DNA from: Streptomyces hainanensis
GTDB lineage: Bacteria > Actinomycetota > Actinomycetes > Streptomycetales > Streptomycetaceae
DNA: 35,129 nucleotides
NCBI RefSeq assembly: GCF_004348415.1
Contig: NZ_SMKI01000013.1
Span: 1-35,129, forward strand
Direction of reading: 5' to 3'
Part shown: piece by piece, positions 1 through 7,831 of the stretch
How the letters are laid out: every line of letters begins with the position of its first letter
Position numbering within the stretch: the first letter of the stretch is position 1
Position numbers and translations under genes: made by a program
Notes under the pieces: generated by a model
What the model was told of the DNA's origin: nothing
What the model saw: only the letters and a program-made list of their open reading frames with translations
Databases searched by the model: none

Positions 1-12
1 GGGCGGCGGGGG

Positions 13-1104
13 TCACTCGACGGTCGCGGGCCCCTCGGCCTGGCTCCGCCCGCGTGCCTCCAGCGCTTCGCGCCGCTCCCGCTCCTCGCGCTCCTCGACC
101 TCGGCGAGCGGCGGGTGGAGCTGCATCGGGCCGTACGGGTCCTCGTCGCTGGGGCGGGGCGCCTCGGGCCCGTCCGGGCCGATCCGCATCAGCCGCTCGA
201 CCCGGATGACGCGGAACCGGCGGCCGAGCACGGTGAGTTCGTCGCTCGGCGGGCCGGCGCGGTACTCCTCGGCGGCCTGGGCGTAGGTGTCGGCGTCGGC
301 GGCGGAGACCCCTTGCTCCAGCTTGGGGAGGAACTCGGCCAGGTAGTTGTACAGGGTGGAGCGGGCGTCCTGCGGGGTGGGCTGGAGGCCGGCCATGGGC
401 TCCCAGGACTTCTTCTTGCGCTCGGCGAAGGTGAAGGTGGCGGGCAGCAGCACCACTCCGGGGTGGCTGTCGAGCGCCTGCCGCGAGTCGGCCCTGACGT
501 GCACCGGGATGCGCTCGGCCGAGTAGTGCAGGGAGCGGAGCTCCATGCGCTGGATGCTCTCCATGATCCCGGTGGGCGCCCCGTGGTCGATCAGCGTGCC
601 GGTGGTGCGGCACGCGTCTCCCCGGCGCCGCTTCCGGTCCCCGATGTCCCAGCCCAGGTCGTCGGGGTCGGTGGGCCGCGGCCCCTCGAGTCCGTCGGGG
701 CCGATCCTGGCGAACTCGTCGCCGCGCACCACGCGGTAGCGGACGTCGCCGACCAGCAGTTCGTCCACCGGCTCGGTCTCCAGCCGCGCGACGGCGGCGA
801 GCAGCTGGTCGCGGAGCGGATCGCCGGGCCTGGTGCTCTCCTTGGCCTGGAACCAGAGGTGGGAGTTGAGGCCGTCCCTGGAGTGCTGCGGGAAGCCGTC
901 GCTGACGTCGCTCAGCAGCCGCCACGCGTCGCCGTCCGCGGGCCGCTGCTCCGCGAACCCGAACACCGGCCCGCGGATGACGACATGGGGATACCGCTCG
1001 GCGGACCTGATGGTGTCCTGCTCCGTCACCTCGGAGACGGGGTCGTCCCGGTGGATGACGCGGAAGGTCAGATGCGACGGTGGGCTCTTCCGGTGATCCT
1101 TCAT
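13..1104 (-). CDS. DUF5954 family protein with internal duplication
   Basis: A 363-residue soluble protein that I recognise as the Streptomyces DUF5954 type; its function is unknown. No signal peptide or membrane segment is visible. The protein is built from two related halves: residues about 101-140 and 277-314 share the pattern EL-V---R-RV-R----RIGPDG-E-PRP-D--D--G, and each is preceded by a segment containing HVVIRGPVF or HPGVVLLPATF. The C-terminus is rich in Glu and Arg and probably disordered. The start is ATG at 1104, and the gene ends in TGA only 12 bases from the window edge. It is separated from the LysE gene upstream by a hairpin, so it probably has its own promoter in 1105-1155. 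The coding call is firm, but nothing in the sequence indicates a catalytic role. Confidence 0.85.
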   Translation of the reverse strand: MKDHRKSPPSHLTFRVIHRDDPVSEVTEQDTIRSAERYPHVVIRGPVFGFAEQRPADGDAWRLLSDVSDGFPQHSRDGLNSHLWFQAKESTRPGDPLRDQLLAAVARLETEPVDELLVGDVRYRVVRGDEFARIGPDGLEGPRPTDPDDLGWDIGDRKRRRGDACRTTGTLIDHGAPTGIMESIQRMELRSLHYSAERIPVHVRADSRQALDSHPGVVLLPATFTFAERKKKSWEPMAGLQPTPQDARSTLYNYLAEFLPKLEQGVSAADADTYAQAAEEYRAGPPSDELTVLGRRFRVIRVERLMRIGPDGPEAPRPSDEDPYGPMQLHPPLAEVEEREERERREALEARGRSQAEGPATVE

Positions 1105-1155
1105 GTGCTCACCGTGACATCATCAGCGGACCGGATGCAGCCGATTACACAAAGT

Positions 1156-1171
1156 CCCCTCTTTGGAGGGG
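1156..1171 (-). terminator. Probable terminator after the LysE-type gene
   Basis: A 6-bp perfect stem (1156-1161 with 1166-1171) with a TTTG loop lies about 60 bases past the LysE-type stop codon. On the minus strand it is followed by the T-rich run ACTTTGTGT, which fits an intrinsic terminator. The remainder of 1105-1231 contains no gene and must hold the promoter of the DUF5954 gene, for which I could not fix the hexamers. Confidence 0.5.
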
Positions 1172-1231
1172 CTAGCTTGCCCCATGTTCACGCGCCGGCT
1201 CACGACCTTCACAGCCGTCAGCGGTCAGCCG

Positions 1232-1858
1232 TCAGCGGTCCAGGAGGAGGAGGGCGGCCAGCAGCACGAGGACGACGGCGCAGCCGCGGTTGACCCGGCG
1301 GAGGGCGAGCGAGCTCCGCACCAGCCGCGATCCGAGGGTGCCGCCGAAGAGGCCGACGGTGGCGTCGGTGGCGAATCCCATCACCACGAAGACGAGGCCG
1401 AGCACCAGCAGTTGGAGGGGTACGTAGCCGACGCTCGACGAGGTGAACTGCGGCAGGAAGGCGACGTAGAAGACGACGATCTTGGGGTTGGCGATATTGA
1501 CCAGCGCCGCTTTCATGGAGATCTTCGCCGGACTCCATCCCATCCGCCGGTCCTCGATGACGAGCTTCGACTCGTCCCGCCACAACTCCACCGCCAGATA
1601 GACGAGATAGGCGGCGCCGACATATCTGAACAGCTCCAGGATCACCGGATAACTGGCGATCGCGGCGGAGACGCCGACCACCGCGAGAACCGTGTGGAAG
1701 AGCATCCCGAGCGCGATACCGGCGGCCGCGGCGAGGCCGCCGACCTTCCCTTTCGCGACGCCGAACGAGATGACGTACATCATGTCGGGTCCTGGCGTCA
1801 GGCAGACGATGGTCGCCGCCACCAGAAACGACGACAGCAGTGCTGGTTCGAGAATCAT
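1232..1858 (-). CDS. LysE/RhtB family exporter
   Basis: A 208-residue inner-membrane protein of the LysE/RhtB amino-acid exporter superfamily. Family signs are the N-terminal TPGPDMMYVIS motif (residues about 18-28), a hydrophobic pattern giving about six transmembrane helices, the central NIANPK motif typical of LysE proteins, and the usual length of about 205-210. The likely job is efflux of an amino acid or related small metabolite; the substrate cannot be read from sequence. The ATG at 1858 overlaps the TGA stop of the desaturase gene in an ATGA arrangement, so the two genes are co-transcribed and translationally coupled. A longer open frame extends upstream but runs through the desaturase gene and is not the real start. 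Confidence 0.88.
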   Translation of the reverse strand: MILEPALLSSFLVAATIVCLTPGPDMMYVISFGVAKGKVGGLAAAAGIALGMLFHTVLAVVGVSAAIASYPVILELFRYVGAAYLVYLAVELWRDESKLVIEDRRMGWSPAKISMKAALVNIANPKIVVFYVAFLPQFTSSSVGYVPLQLLVLGLVFVVMGFATDATVGLFGGTLGSRLVRSSLALRRVNRGCAVVLVLLAALLLLDR

Positions 1859-2967
1859 TCTCGCGGTTTCTCGGATTCCTGTCGGGCGCGGTCGCGGGGA
1901 ACGGCCAGTTCGGAGATGATCGACTCCAGCGCGCTCGGCTGACCGTCCGGCCCTCTGGTGACGAGCCCTCCGAAGGTGGCGTCGATCGCCGCGTACCGCG
2001 GGTCCTCCATCCGCACGCGATGTGCCTTCGCGAGGTTCCAGTAGGGAGTCCTCGGGTCCAGATGGTGGTCGAGATGGTAGTGGTCGGCGTAGGTGCCCGT
2101 CAGGAACCGCTCCAGGCCGCGGCTCTTCCGGTTCCGCGTCATCCGGATGTCCGTGTTGTGGAACCGCACCATGGGCGTGTGTTCGGAGAGCTCGATGTAC
2201 CAGCCGATGAGCTGGAAGGTGGTCAGGTGGGGCACCAGCCAGAAGAGCACCAGCTCGACCAGCGTGCCGGTGGCCACGACCGTGGTCAGGACGGCGACCC
2301 AGAACCCGGCCAGCGCCGCGGCGTCCCACCGCAGGCGCCGCCGCCGGTGGTCGCTCGGCCCGCCGCCCGCCGGCTCCGGCCGGCGCTGGAGCAGGACGCG
2401 GTCGCGGAGCAGGACGCGGTCGCGGAGCAGGAACCGGAGGTGGGACACGAGGCGGGACCCGAGGGCGGGCAGGACGACCAGCCGCAGCCAGAGCTCCCTA
2501 CGGGTGGCGGGCTCGTACACGCCCTGTTCGACGAGGTAGCGGAGGTCGGGGTCCCGCTCGGGGTCCCCCAGCCTCGGGTGGTGGGTGGCCACGTGGCTGC
2601 GCTTGTAGGCGTAGTGCCGCTGGAAGATCGGGTAGGCCGTCAGGAAGGTGCCGAGCGCGAGGTTGAGCTTCCGGTTTCCGGCCGCCATGCCGTGCGCGCT
2701 CTCGTGGAGCAGGTTCGAGAAGGCGCGCTGGCGCGAACCCACCACCAGGAGCGCCAGGGGGTAAAACCCGTAGGACAGCTCCACACAACCGGCGACCGAC
2801 AGAACGATAAGCAGAATATCGCGCGTATAAGCCAGTGGGGCATGCCAGTTGTCGAGCCTGTTGAGCTGTTTGACGCGCTCCTCGATGTCACGGCTGAAGC
2901 GATGTGTGCGGAATTTCCGGCCGTCGAACGCGAATGTCGACGGCGCGGCGACACGCGCCAGATCCAT
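1855..2967 (-). CDS. Membrane fatty acid desaturase-like protein
   Basis: A 370-residue integral membrane di-iron desaturase or hydroxylase of the fatty-acid desaturase superfamily. The three histidine boxes are intact: HESAH (about 88-92), HVATHH (about 125-130) and HYHLDHH (about 296-302), with hydrophobic hairpins between them. These boxes bind the two irons that activate oxygen for desaturation or hydroxylation of a lipid. The frame is open to an ATG at 3093, but I prefer the ATG at 2967. It has a G-rich ribosome site about 9 bases upstream, and a promoter candidate lies inside the longer frame. Residues 180-191 are an exact LLRDRV duplication encoded by an 18-bp tandem repeat. The stop overlaps the start of the LysE-type exporter. 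Substrate and regiospecificity cannot be told. Confidence 0.85.
   Translation of the reverse strand: MDLARVAAPSTFAFDGRKFRTHRFSRDIEERVKQLNRLDNWHAPLAYTRDILLIVLSVAGCVELSYGFYPLALLVVGSRQRAFSNLLHESAHGMAAGNRKLNLALGTFLTAYPIFQRHYAYKRSHVATHHPRLGDPERDPDLRYLVEQGVYEPATRRELWLRLVVLPALGSRLVSHLRFLLRDRVLLRDRVLLQRRPEPAGGGPSDHRRRRLRWDAAALAGFWVAVLTTVVATGTLVELVLFWLVPHLTTFQLIGWYIELSEHTPMVRFHNTDIRMTRNRKSRGLERFLTGTYADHYHLDHHLDPRTPYWNLAKAHRVRMEDPRYAAIDATFGGLVTRGPDGQPSALESIISELAVPRDRARQESEKPRE
2388..2432. repeat. 18-bp in-frame tandem repeat in desaturase gene
   Basis: Two perfect 18-bp copies (2388-2405 and 2406-2423) plus half of a third (2424-2432). On the minus strand they encode LLRDRV twice. The unit length is a multiple of three, so gain or loss of a copy keeps the frame. 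It sits in the loop between the second and third histidine boxes. Confidence 0.9.
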
Positions 2968-3026
2968 GCCTCTGTTCCCCCCCGTACCCGGGACATGGTC
3001 TCCCCCCAAGTCCCTGAACTCCTCCG

Positions 3027-3056
3027 AGTTTTCCCGCCGGGGCGAGCGGCCGTCAA
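3027..3056 (-). promoter_or_regulatory. Candidate promoter of the desaturase-exporter pair
   Basis: On the minus strand a TTGACG -35 element (3051-3056) is spaced 18 bases from AAAACT (3027-3032). A transcript starting about 3020 could not encode the longest open frame of the desaturase, which supports the ATG at 2967. The -10 match is weak. Confidence 0.4.
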
Positions 3057-3172
3057 GGAACGGAAAGAAAGTGACTGTTTCTGGCTCGCACAACGTGACC
3101 GCGAGATCGATTGGCCACTGGTCGATTACTTCCCCTGCCCGATCGCCTCGGCCGGACCGCCGGCACCTCGGC

Positions 3173-3826
3173 TCAGTAACCGACGGTGAACCGCTCGTCG
3201 ATGTGGTGCGGGTGCTCGATCTCGTCCAGGAGCGCGACGGCGTAGTCCTCCATGGAGATCCGGCTGTCGCCCGCCTCGTCCACCACGACCTCCTCGAGGC
3301 CGGTCCGGTAGTGGCCGGTGCGCTCCCCCGGCTCGATGGTGGCGGCGGGGCAGAGGCTGGTCCAGTGGACGTCCTTCTCGGTGGCCCGCAGGTAGTCGAG
3401 CGCGTCGCCGTGCGCGTGCATGATCTGCAGCGCCGGCTCCGGCAGCCCCGGGGTGTCCCAGAGCAGCGCCCCCTCGTGGGTCCGCAGCGAACCGGCTCCG
3501 CCGACCATGATCAGCCGCGGCGCGTCGGCGCCCAGCGCGTGCAGCCCGGCGACCAGGGACTCGGCGGACGGCTCGATCAACGCCCGGTGCCCGGCGGCGT
3601 CCCCGCCGCCGACGGCGCTGACCAGCACCTCCTGGCCGCGGGCCACGGAACTGACGTCGGCCGGGTCCAGCACGTCGCCGGCCGTCACGCTCAGGTTCTC
3701 GTGGTCCCTGGACACCTTCCCCGGGTCCCGCACCACCGCGGTGACGGTGTGCCCCCGCTCCAGGGCCTCGCCCACCACCCGCTGCCCGATTCCGCCGTTC
3801 GCTCCGAAGACCGCGATCCTGGCCAT
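3173..3826 (-). CDS. NAD(P)H-binding atypical SDR protein
   Basis: A 217-residue cytoplasmic protein of the NAD(P)H-binding/NmrA-like (COG2910 type) atypical short-chain dehydrogenase group. The Rossmann GxxGxxG motif is at residues 8-14 (GANGGIG), followed by the expected beta-alpha-beta pattern with VVRDP at the end of strand 2. An LIMVGGAGS segment occurs near residue 105. These proteins are often quinone or flavin reductases or redox-sensing regulators; the substrate is unknown. The ATG at 3826 has GGGAG about 10 bases upstream. It stands alone: an acetate permease terminator lies upstream, and 205 bases separate its stop from the desaturase start. Confidence 0.85.
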   Translation of the reverse strand: MARIAVFGANGGIGQRVVGEALERGHTVTAVVRDPGKVSRDHENLSVTAGDVLDPADVSSVARGQEVLVSAVGGGDAAGHRALIEPSAESLVAGLHALGADAPRLIMVGGAGSLRTHEGALLWDTPGLPEPALQIMHAHGDALDYLRATEKDVHWTSLCPAATIEPGERTGHYRTGLEEVVVDEAGDSRISMEDYAVALLDEIEHPHHIDERFTVGY

Positions 3827-4013
3827 GCGTCCACACTCCCGCTGGGTTCGACTGGCCCCTCCACCGTCTCACCGCGCGCCCGTCCCGGCATCCGGAGACG
3901 TCGGGGGGCACACGGCGGGGTGCTGCTCGACCCACCGCGCCCCGCGCGGACCTGCTCCCGCGGGCCGCCGGCGGCCCGGGCGGCCCCGGGAGGGCCCGCC
4001 GCGAGGCAAGGGC

Positions 4014-4050
4014 GCCCGGGGCTCTGAGAGGGGAGCTCAGAGCCCCGGGC
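4014..4050 (-). terminator. Intrinsic-type terminator after actP
   Basis: A perfect 15-bp stem (4014-4028 with 4036-4050) and a 7-base loop begin about 50 bases past the acetate symporter stop. There is no U-tract, which is common for Streptomyces terminators. It insulates the downstream NAD(P)-binding gene. The remainder of 3827-4013 is very GC-rich and shows nothing further that I can call. Confidence 0.75.
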
Positions 4051-4101
4051 AGAGGTGCCGGGTGGGGGTGCCCGGCGGCTGAGACGGTTGGGGCAGCCGC
4101 C

Positions 4102-5814
4102 TCAGTGCGTGGTGGCGCGTTCCGCGCCGGCGCCCGTGAGGGCGCGGACCTGGAGCTTGGCGAACTTCTCCGGCTCGGTCTCCTTGGAGAGCAACGTGCC
4201 GATGATCGCGCACAGCAGGCCGACCGGGATGGACACCAGGCCCGGGTTCTCCAGAGGGAACCAGTGGAAGTCGACGCTCTCCGGGAAGAGCGACAGGTTG
4301 TTGCCGGCCGCGTCCACGCCCTTGCCCGAGACGACCGGCGAGAAGAACACCAGCCCCACCGAGCTGATCAGGCCGCCGTAGATGCCGGCCACCGCGCCCG
4401 TCGTGTTGAACCGCTTCCAGAACAGCGAGAGCAGGATCACCGGCAGGTTCGCCGACGCCGCGATGGCGAAGGCCAGCGCCACCAGGAAGGCGACGTTGAG
4501 GTTCTGCGCGAAGATCGCCAACACGATGGCCACCGCGCCGACGCCGATCGCCGCGAACCTGGCGACCCGCACCTCCTCCTTCTCGCTCGCCTTCCCGCGC
4601 CGCAGCACGCTGTTGTAGAAGTCGTGTGCCAGCGAGGAGGACGACGCGATCGTCAGGCCGGCCACCGTGGAGAGGATCGTGGCGAAGGCCACCGCCGCGA
4701 TGAAGGCCAGCATCACCGCGCCCCAGAACTCGCCGCCGAAGTGCTCACCGACCGCCTGGGCCAGCTGTGGCGCCGCCGTGTTGCCGGCCGTGTTCTGCGC
4801 CCTGATGGCCTCGTTGCCGACCAGCGCCGCCGCCCCGAAGCCCAGCACCAGGGTCAGCAGGTAGAAGGTGCCGATGATGCCGATGGCCCAGTTGACGGAC
4901 GTCCGCGCGGTCTTGGAGTCCGGCACCGTGTAGAAGCGGATCAGGATGTGCGGCAGGCCGGCCGTGCCCAGCACCAGCGCCAGGCCGAGGCTGATCAGGT
5001 CCAGCTTGTTGACCATGGTCTGCCAGGCGTCGCCGGCGACTTCGACGCCGTACCGCTGCCCCGGTTCGAGGAACGCCTGCCCGGCGCCGCCGTCCGCCGA
5101 CGCGTCGTTCATCAGCGCGCCGAAGTCGAAGTCGTAGATGGCCAGCACCAGCGCCGTGACCAGCAGCGCGCCGCCCATCAGCATCACGGCCTTGACGATC
5201 TGCACCCAGGTGGTGCCGGTCATGCCGCCGAAGGACACGTAGACGACCATCAGGATGCCGACCACCACGATGCCCACGATCTTCGCGGCGTCGGCGCTCA
5301 TCCCGAGGTAGGTCTCGCCCTCCTCGATGCCCAGCAGCAGCGCCACCAGCGCGCCCGCGCCCACCATCTGGGCCAGCAGGTAGAAGATCGAGACGGTCAG
5401 CGTGGAGACCGAGGCGGCCGTCCGCACCGGGCGTTGCCGCATCCGGTAGGAGACGACGTCCGCCATGGTGAACCGGCCGGAGTTGCGCAGCAGTTCGGCG
5501 ACGAGCAGCAGGGCGACCAGCCAGGCGACCAGGAAGCCGATGGAGTAGAGGAAGCCGTCGTAGCCGAAGAGCGCGATCATGCCGGCGATGCCCAGGAAGG
5601 AGGCGGCCGACATGTAGTCGCCGCCGATCGCGAACCCGTTCTGGATGCCGGTGAAGCCACGGCCGCCGGAGTGGAAGTCGGTGGCGGACTTGGTCCGGCG
5701 GCTGGCCCGGACGGTGATCCCGATGGTCACGGCGATCAGCACCGTGAACAGGATCATGGTGATCAGCCGCTCCTGCGAGGTGGCGCCCTCCGACGCCGCG
5801 CCCAGAGTGATCAC
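4102..5814 (-). CDS. actP: Cation/acetate symporter, SSS family
   Basis: A 570-residue inner-membrane sodium:solute symporter close to ActP/MctC-type acetate permeases. It would bring acetate and other short monocarboxylates into the cell with a cation. Family signs are the GGRGFTGIQNGFAIGGDYMSAASFLGI stretch (described by its core GGDYMSAASFLG) near residue 65, the conserved TMADVVSYRMR segment, FGGMTGTTWVQIVKA in the middle, and about 13 hydrophobic helices over a normal family length. The start is GTG at 5814 with a strong GGAGAGGA site. It overlaps the stop of the DUF485 gene as GTGA, so the two are translationally coupled, matching the yjcH-actP arrangement of other bacteria. A Crp-like palindrome lies upstream of the pair. 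Confidence 0.9.
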   Translation of the reverse strand: MITLGAASEGATSQERLITMILFTVLIAVTIGITVRASRRTKSATDFHSGGRGFTGIQNGFAIGGDYMSAASFLGIAGMIALFGYDGFLYSIGFLVAWLVALLLVAELLRNSGRFTMADVVSYRMRQRPVRTAASVSTLTVSIFYLLAQMVGAGALVALLLGIEEGETYLGMSADAAKIVGIVVVGILMVVYVSFGGMTGTTWVQIVKAVMLMGGALLVTALVLAIYDFDFGALMNDASADGGAGQAFLEPGQRYGVEVAGDAWQTMVNKLDLISLGLALVLGTAGLPHILIRFYTVPDSKTARTSVNWAIGIIGTFYLLTLVLGFGAAALVGNEAIRAQNTAGNTAAPQLAQAVGEHFGGEFWGAVMLAFIAAVAFATILSTVAGLTIASSSSLAHDFYNSVLRRGKASEKEEVRVARFAAIGVGAVAIVLAIFAQNLNVAFLVALAFAIAASANLPVILLSLFWKRFNTTGAVAGIYGGLISSVGLVFFSPVVSGKGVDAAGNNLSLFPESVDFHWFPLENPGLVSIPVGLLCAIIGTLLSKETEPEKFAKLQVRALTGAGAERATTH

Positions 5815-6206
5815 GCGTCCTCTCCCTTCCTGGCGCCCGGCACGCCGGGCCCCGCCTCCAGTTCCTCGCGCAGCTCGTCCGCGAGCGGGTCGAACCGCCG
5901 GTTCGCGTAACGGGAGTAGAGGATCGCGATGCCGAACGTGGTGACGAACTGCAGGAGTCCGAAGAAGAGGGCGACGTTGGCGCTGCCCACCACCTTGGTG
6001 CTCATCACGTCGCGCGCGTAGGCGGACATCAGCACGTACAGCACGTACCAGGCCAGGAAGCCGATACTCGCCGGGAGCACGAAGCGCACGAGACGGGACC
6101 GCAGTTCGAGGAAGCGCGGATCGTCGTGCATGGCGGCCGAACGGGCCTCCAGGTCACCGCCCGGCGGCGGATCGCTGGCTTCGGGGACGGAATGCGTCGT
6201 CGTCAT
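5811..6206 (-). CDS. DUF485 membrane protein (YjcH-like)
   Basis: A 131-residue protein of the DUF485 family, the small membrane partner almost always encoded before acetate symporters. After a hydrophilic N-terminus (about 40 residues) come two transmembrane segments, with the first containing PASIGFLAWYVLYVLM and the second containing NVALFFGLLQFVTTFGIAILY. It ends in a charged tail. The ATG at 6206 has GGAG six bases upstream; a longer open frame reaches 6383 but has no ribosome site and lies in the promoter region. The stop overlaps the actP start. Its biochemical role is not established in general; the pairing suggests assembly or regulation of the symporter. Confidence 0.88.
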   Translation of the reverse strand: MTTTHSVPEASDPPPGGDLEARSAAMHDDPRFLELRSRLVRFVLPASIGFLAWYVLYVLMSAYARDVMSTKVVGSANVALFFGLLQFVTTFGIAILYSRYANRRFDPLADELREELEAGPGVPGARKGEDA

Positions 6207-6263
6207 CTCCGGCTCCAGGGTCGGGTGGTGCGCGGACCTCTCCGCGGACTTTCTCCGGGGAAA

Positions 6264-6279
6264 TGTAAGGAGCGTCACA
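6264..6279. promoter_or_regulatory. Crp-like palindrome upstream of DUF485-actP
   Basis: Reads TGTAA-N6-TCACA, one mismatch from the classical TGTGA-N6-TCACA dyad bound by Crp/FNR-family regulators. It is centred about 65 bases upstream of the DUF485 start. A cAMP-receptor-type control of acetate uptake would make biological sense. The -10 and -35 elements could not be placed with confidence. Confidence 0.45.
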
Positions 6280-6393
6280 CACCCTCGGCAGCCACCGGGC
6301 GGCGCCACTCGCCGAACGGTCGAAATCCGCGCCGAGTGGCGGACGACCGGCATCAGATCCCGAACACCCGACAGGACCCGCATCCGGGCACAC

Positions 6394-6440
6394 GAAAGGG
6401 GCCTCGCCTCCGCCGGCTGCGGAGGAGCGAGGCCCCTTTC
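6394..6440 (-). terminator. Terminator of the str operon after tuf
   Basis: A 14-bp perfect stem (6394-6407 with 6427-6440) contains an inner 6-bp stem (6408-6413 with 6419-6424). On the minus strand the base of the hairpin is A-rich then T-rich (GAAAGGGG...CCCCTTTC). It begins 23 bases beyond the tuf stop and ends str operon transcripts. Confidence 0.85.
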
Positions 6441-6463
6441 CGGGAACGTGCCCGAAGGTCAGC

Positions 6464-7657
6464 TCACTTGAGGATCTTGGTGACCTGGCCGGCGCCCACG
6501 GTCCGACCACCCTCACGGATGGCGAACTTCAGGCCCTCCTCCATGGCGATGGGCTGGATCAGCTCAACGCGCATGTCGGTGTTGTCGCCCGGCATGACCA
6601 TCTCGGTGCCCTCGGGGAGGTGCACGACGCCGGTCACGTCCGTGGTACGGAAGTAGAACTGCGGGCGGTAGTTGTTGAAGAACGGCGTGTGACGGCCACC
6701 CTCGTCCTTGGACAGGATGTACGCGGTCGCCTCGAACTCGGTGTGCGGGGTGACCGAACCGGGCTTGATGATGACCTGGCCGCGCTCGACGTCCTCGCGC
6801 TTGACACCGCGGAGCAGCAGACCCACGTTCTCACCGGCGCGCCCCTCGTCGAGGAGCTTACGGAACATCTCGATGCCCGTGACGGTGGTGGTGGTCTTGT
6901 CCGTGTGGATGCCGATGATGTCGACGGTCTCGTTGACCTTGAGGACACCACGCTCGATACGACCGGTGACGACGGTGCCACGACCGGTGATCGTGAAGAC
7001 GTCCTCGATCGGCATCAGGAACGGCTTGTCGATGTCGCGCTCCGGCTGCGGGATGGCGTCATCGACGGCCTGCATGAGCTCCAGAACGGTCTTGGACCAC
7101 TCCGGGTCGCCCTCCAGGGCCTTGAGCGCGGAGACCTTGACGACCGGAACGTCGTCGCCCGGGAACTCGTACTCGGTCAGCAGCTCACGGACCTCGAGCT
7201 CGACGAGCTCCATGATCTCCTCGTCGTCCACCATGTCGGCCTTGTTCAGGGCGACAACGATGTACGGCACACCGACCTGGCGGGCCAGGAGCACGTGCTC
7301 CTTGGTCTGCGGCATCGGGCCGTCGGTGGCGGCGACCACGAGGATCGCGCCGTCCATCTGGGCGGCACCGGTGATCATGTTCTTGATGTAGTCCGCGTGG
7401 CCCGGGCAGTCAACGTGAGCGTAGTGACGGTTCTCCGTCTGGTACTCGACGTGCGCGATGGAGATCGTGATACCGCGCTGACGCTCCTCCGGAGCCTTGT
7501 CAATGTTCTCGAACGCGAAGCTCTCGTTCACGTCCGGGTACGCGTCGTGCAGCACCTTGGTAATCGCCGCGGTAAGGGTCGTCTTGCCGTGGTCGATGTG
7601 ACCGATGGTGCCAATGTTGACGTGCGGCTTAGTCCGCTCGAACTTCGCCTTCGCCAC
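6464..7657 (-). CDS. tuf: Translation elongation factor EF-Tu
   Basis: A 397-residue GTPase that delivers aminoacyl-tRNA to the ribosomal A site. The G1 motif GHIDHGKTT (19-27), the switch II DCPGH and the NKAD guanine-specificity motif are all present, followed by the two beta-barrel domains, and the length is standard. Residues linked to kirromycin resistance in other species (the ARQVG glutamine and the alanine in KFAIREGG) are of the sensitive type. The start is GTG at 7657 preceded by AGGAGG. The 174-base gap from fusA and a hairpin within it suggest that tuf is transcribed both from the rpsL promoter and from a promoter of its own. By position this corresponds to tuf1 of Streptomyces. 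Confidence 0.98.
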   Translation of the reverse strand: MAKAKFERTKPHVNIGTIGHIDHGKTTLTAAITKVLHDAYPDVNESFAFENIDKAPEERQRGITISIAHVEYQTENRHYAHVDCPGHADYIKNMITGAAQMDGAILVVAATDGPMPQTKEHVLLARQVGVPYIVVALNKADMVDDEEIMELVELEVRELLTEYEFPGDDVPVVKVSALKALEGDPEWSKTVLELMQAVDDAIPQPERDIDKPFLMPIEDVFTITGRGTVVTGRIERGVLKVNETVDIIGIHTDKTTTTVTGIEMFRKLLDEGRAGENVGLLLRGVKREDVERGQVIIKPGSVTPHTEFEATAYILSKDEGGRHTPFFNNYRPQFYFRTTDVTGVVHLPEGTEMVMPGDNTDMRVELIQPIAMEEGLKFAIREGGRTVGAGQVTKILK

Positions 7658-7783
7658 TGGGGTCCTCCTGTGGACTGGTGCTGTACGCCCCCCGCGTCTT
7701 GCGGAGGGTTTTCAGAATGGTCGACCGAACCGGTCAGGACCCCGAGGGGACGCCCTTGACCGCTTCGCTTATGGGCTGGGCAC

Positions 7784-7805
7784 CGGGGGCGGCAACGCGC
7801 CCCCG
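7784..7805 (-). promoter_or_regulatory. Hairpin between fusA and tuf
   Basis: An 8-bp perfect stem (7784-7791 with 7798-7805) and 6-base loop lie 27 bases past the fusA stop. It could act as a partial terminator or processing site that sets tuf apart from fusA. No U-tract follows. A tuf promoter is expected in 7658-7783, but I found no convincing hexamer pair. Confidence 0.4.
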
Positions 7806-7831
7806 ACGCCCCGTATCGCCCAAGCCTAGAG

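Noticed and set aside
2968..3093. N-terminal 42-residue extension of the desaturase
   Set aside because: It lacks family similarity, overlaps a promoter candidate, and a better ribosome site precedes ATG 2967.
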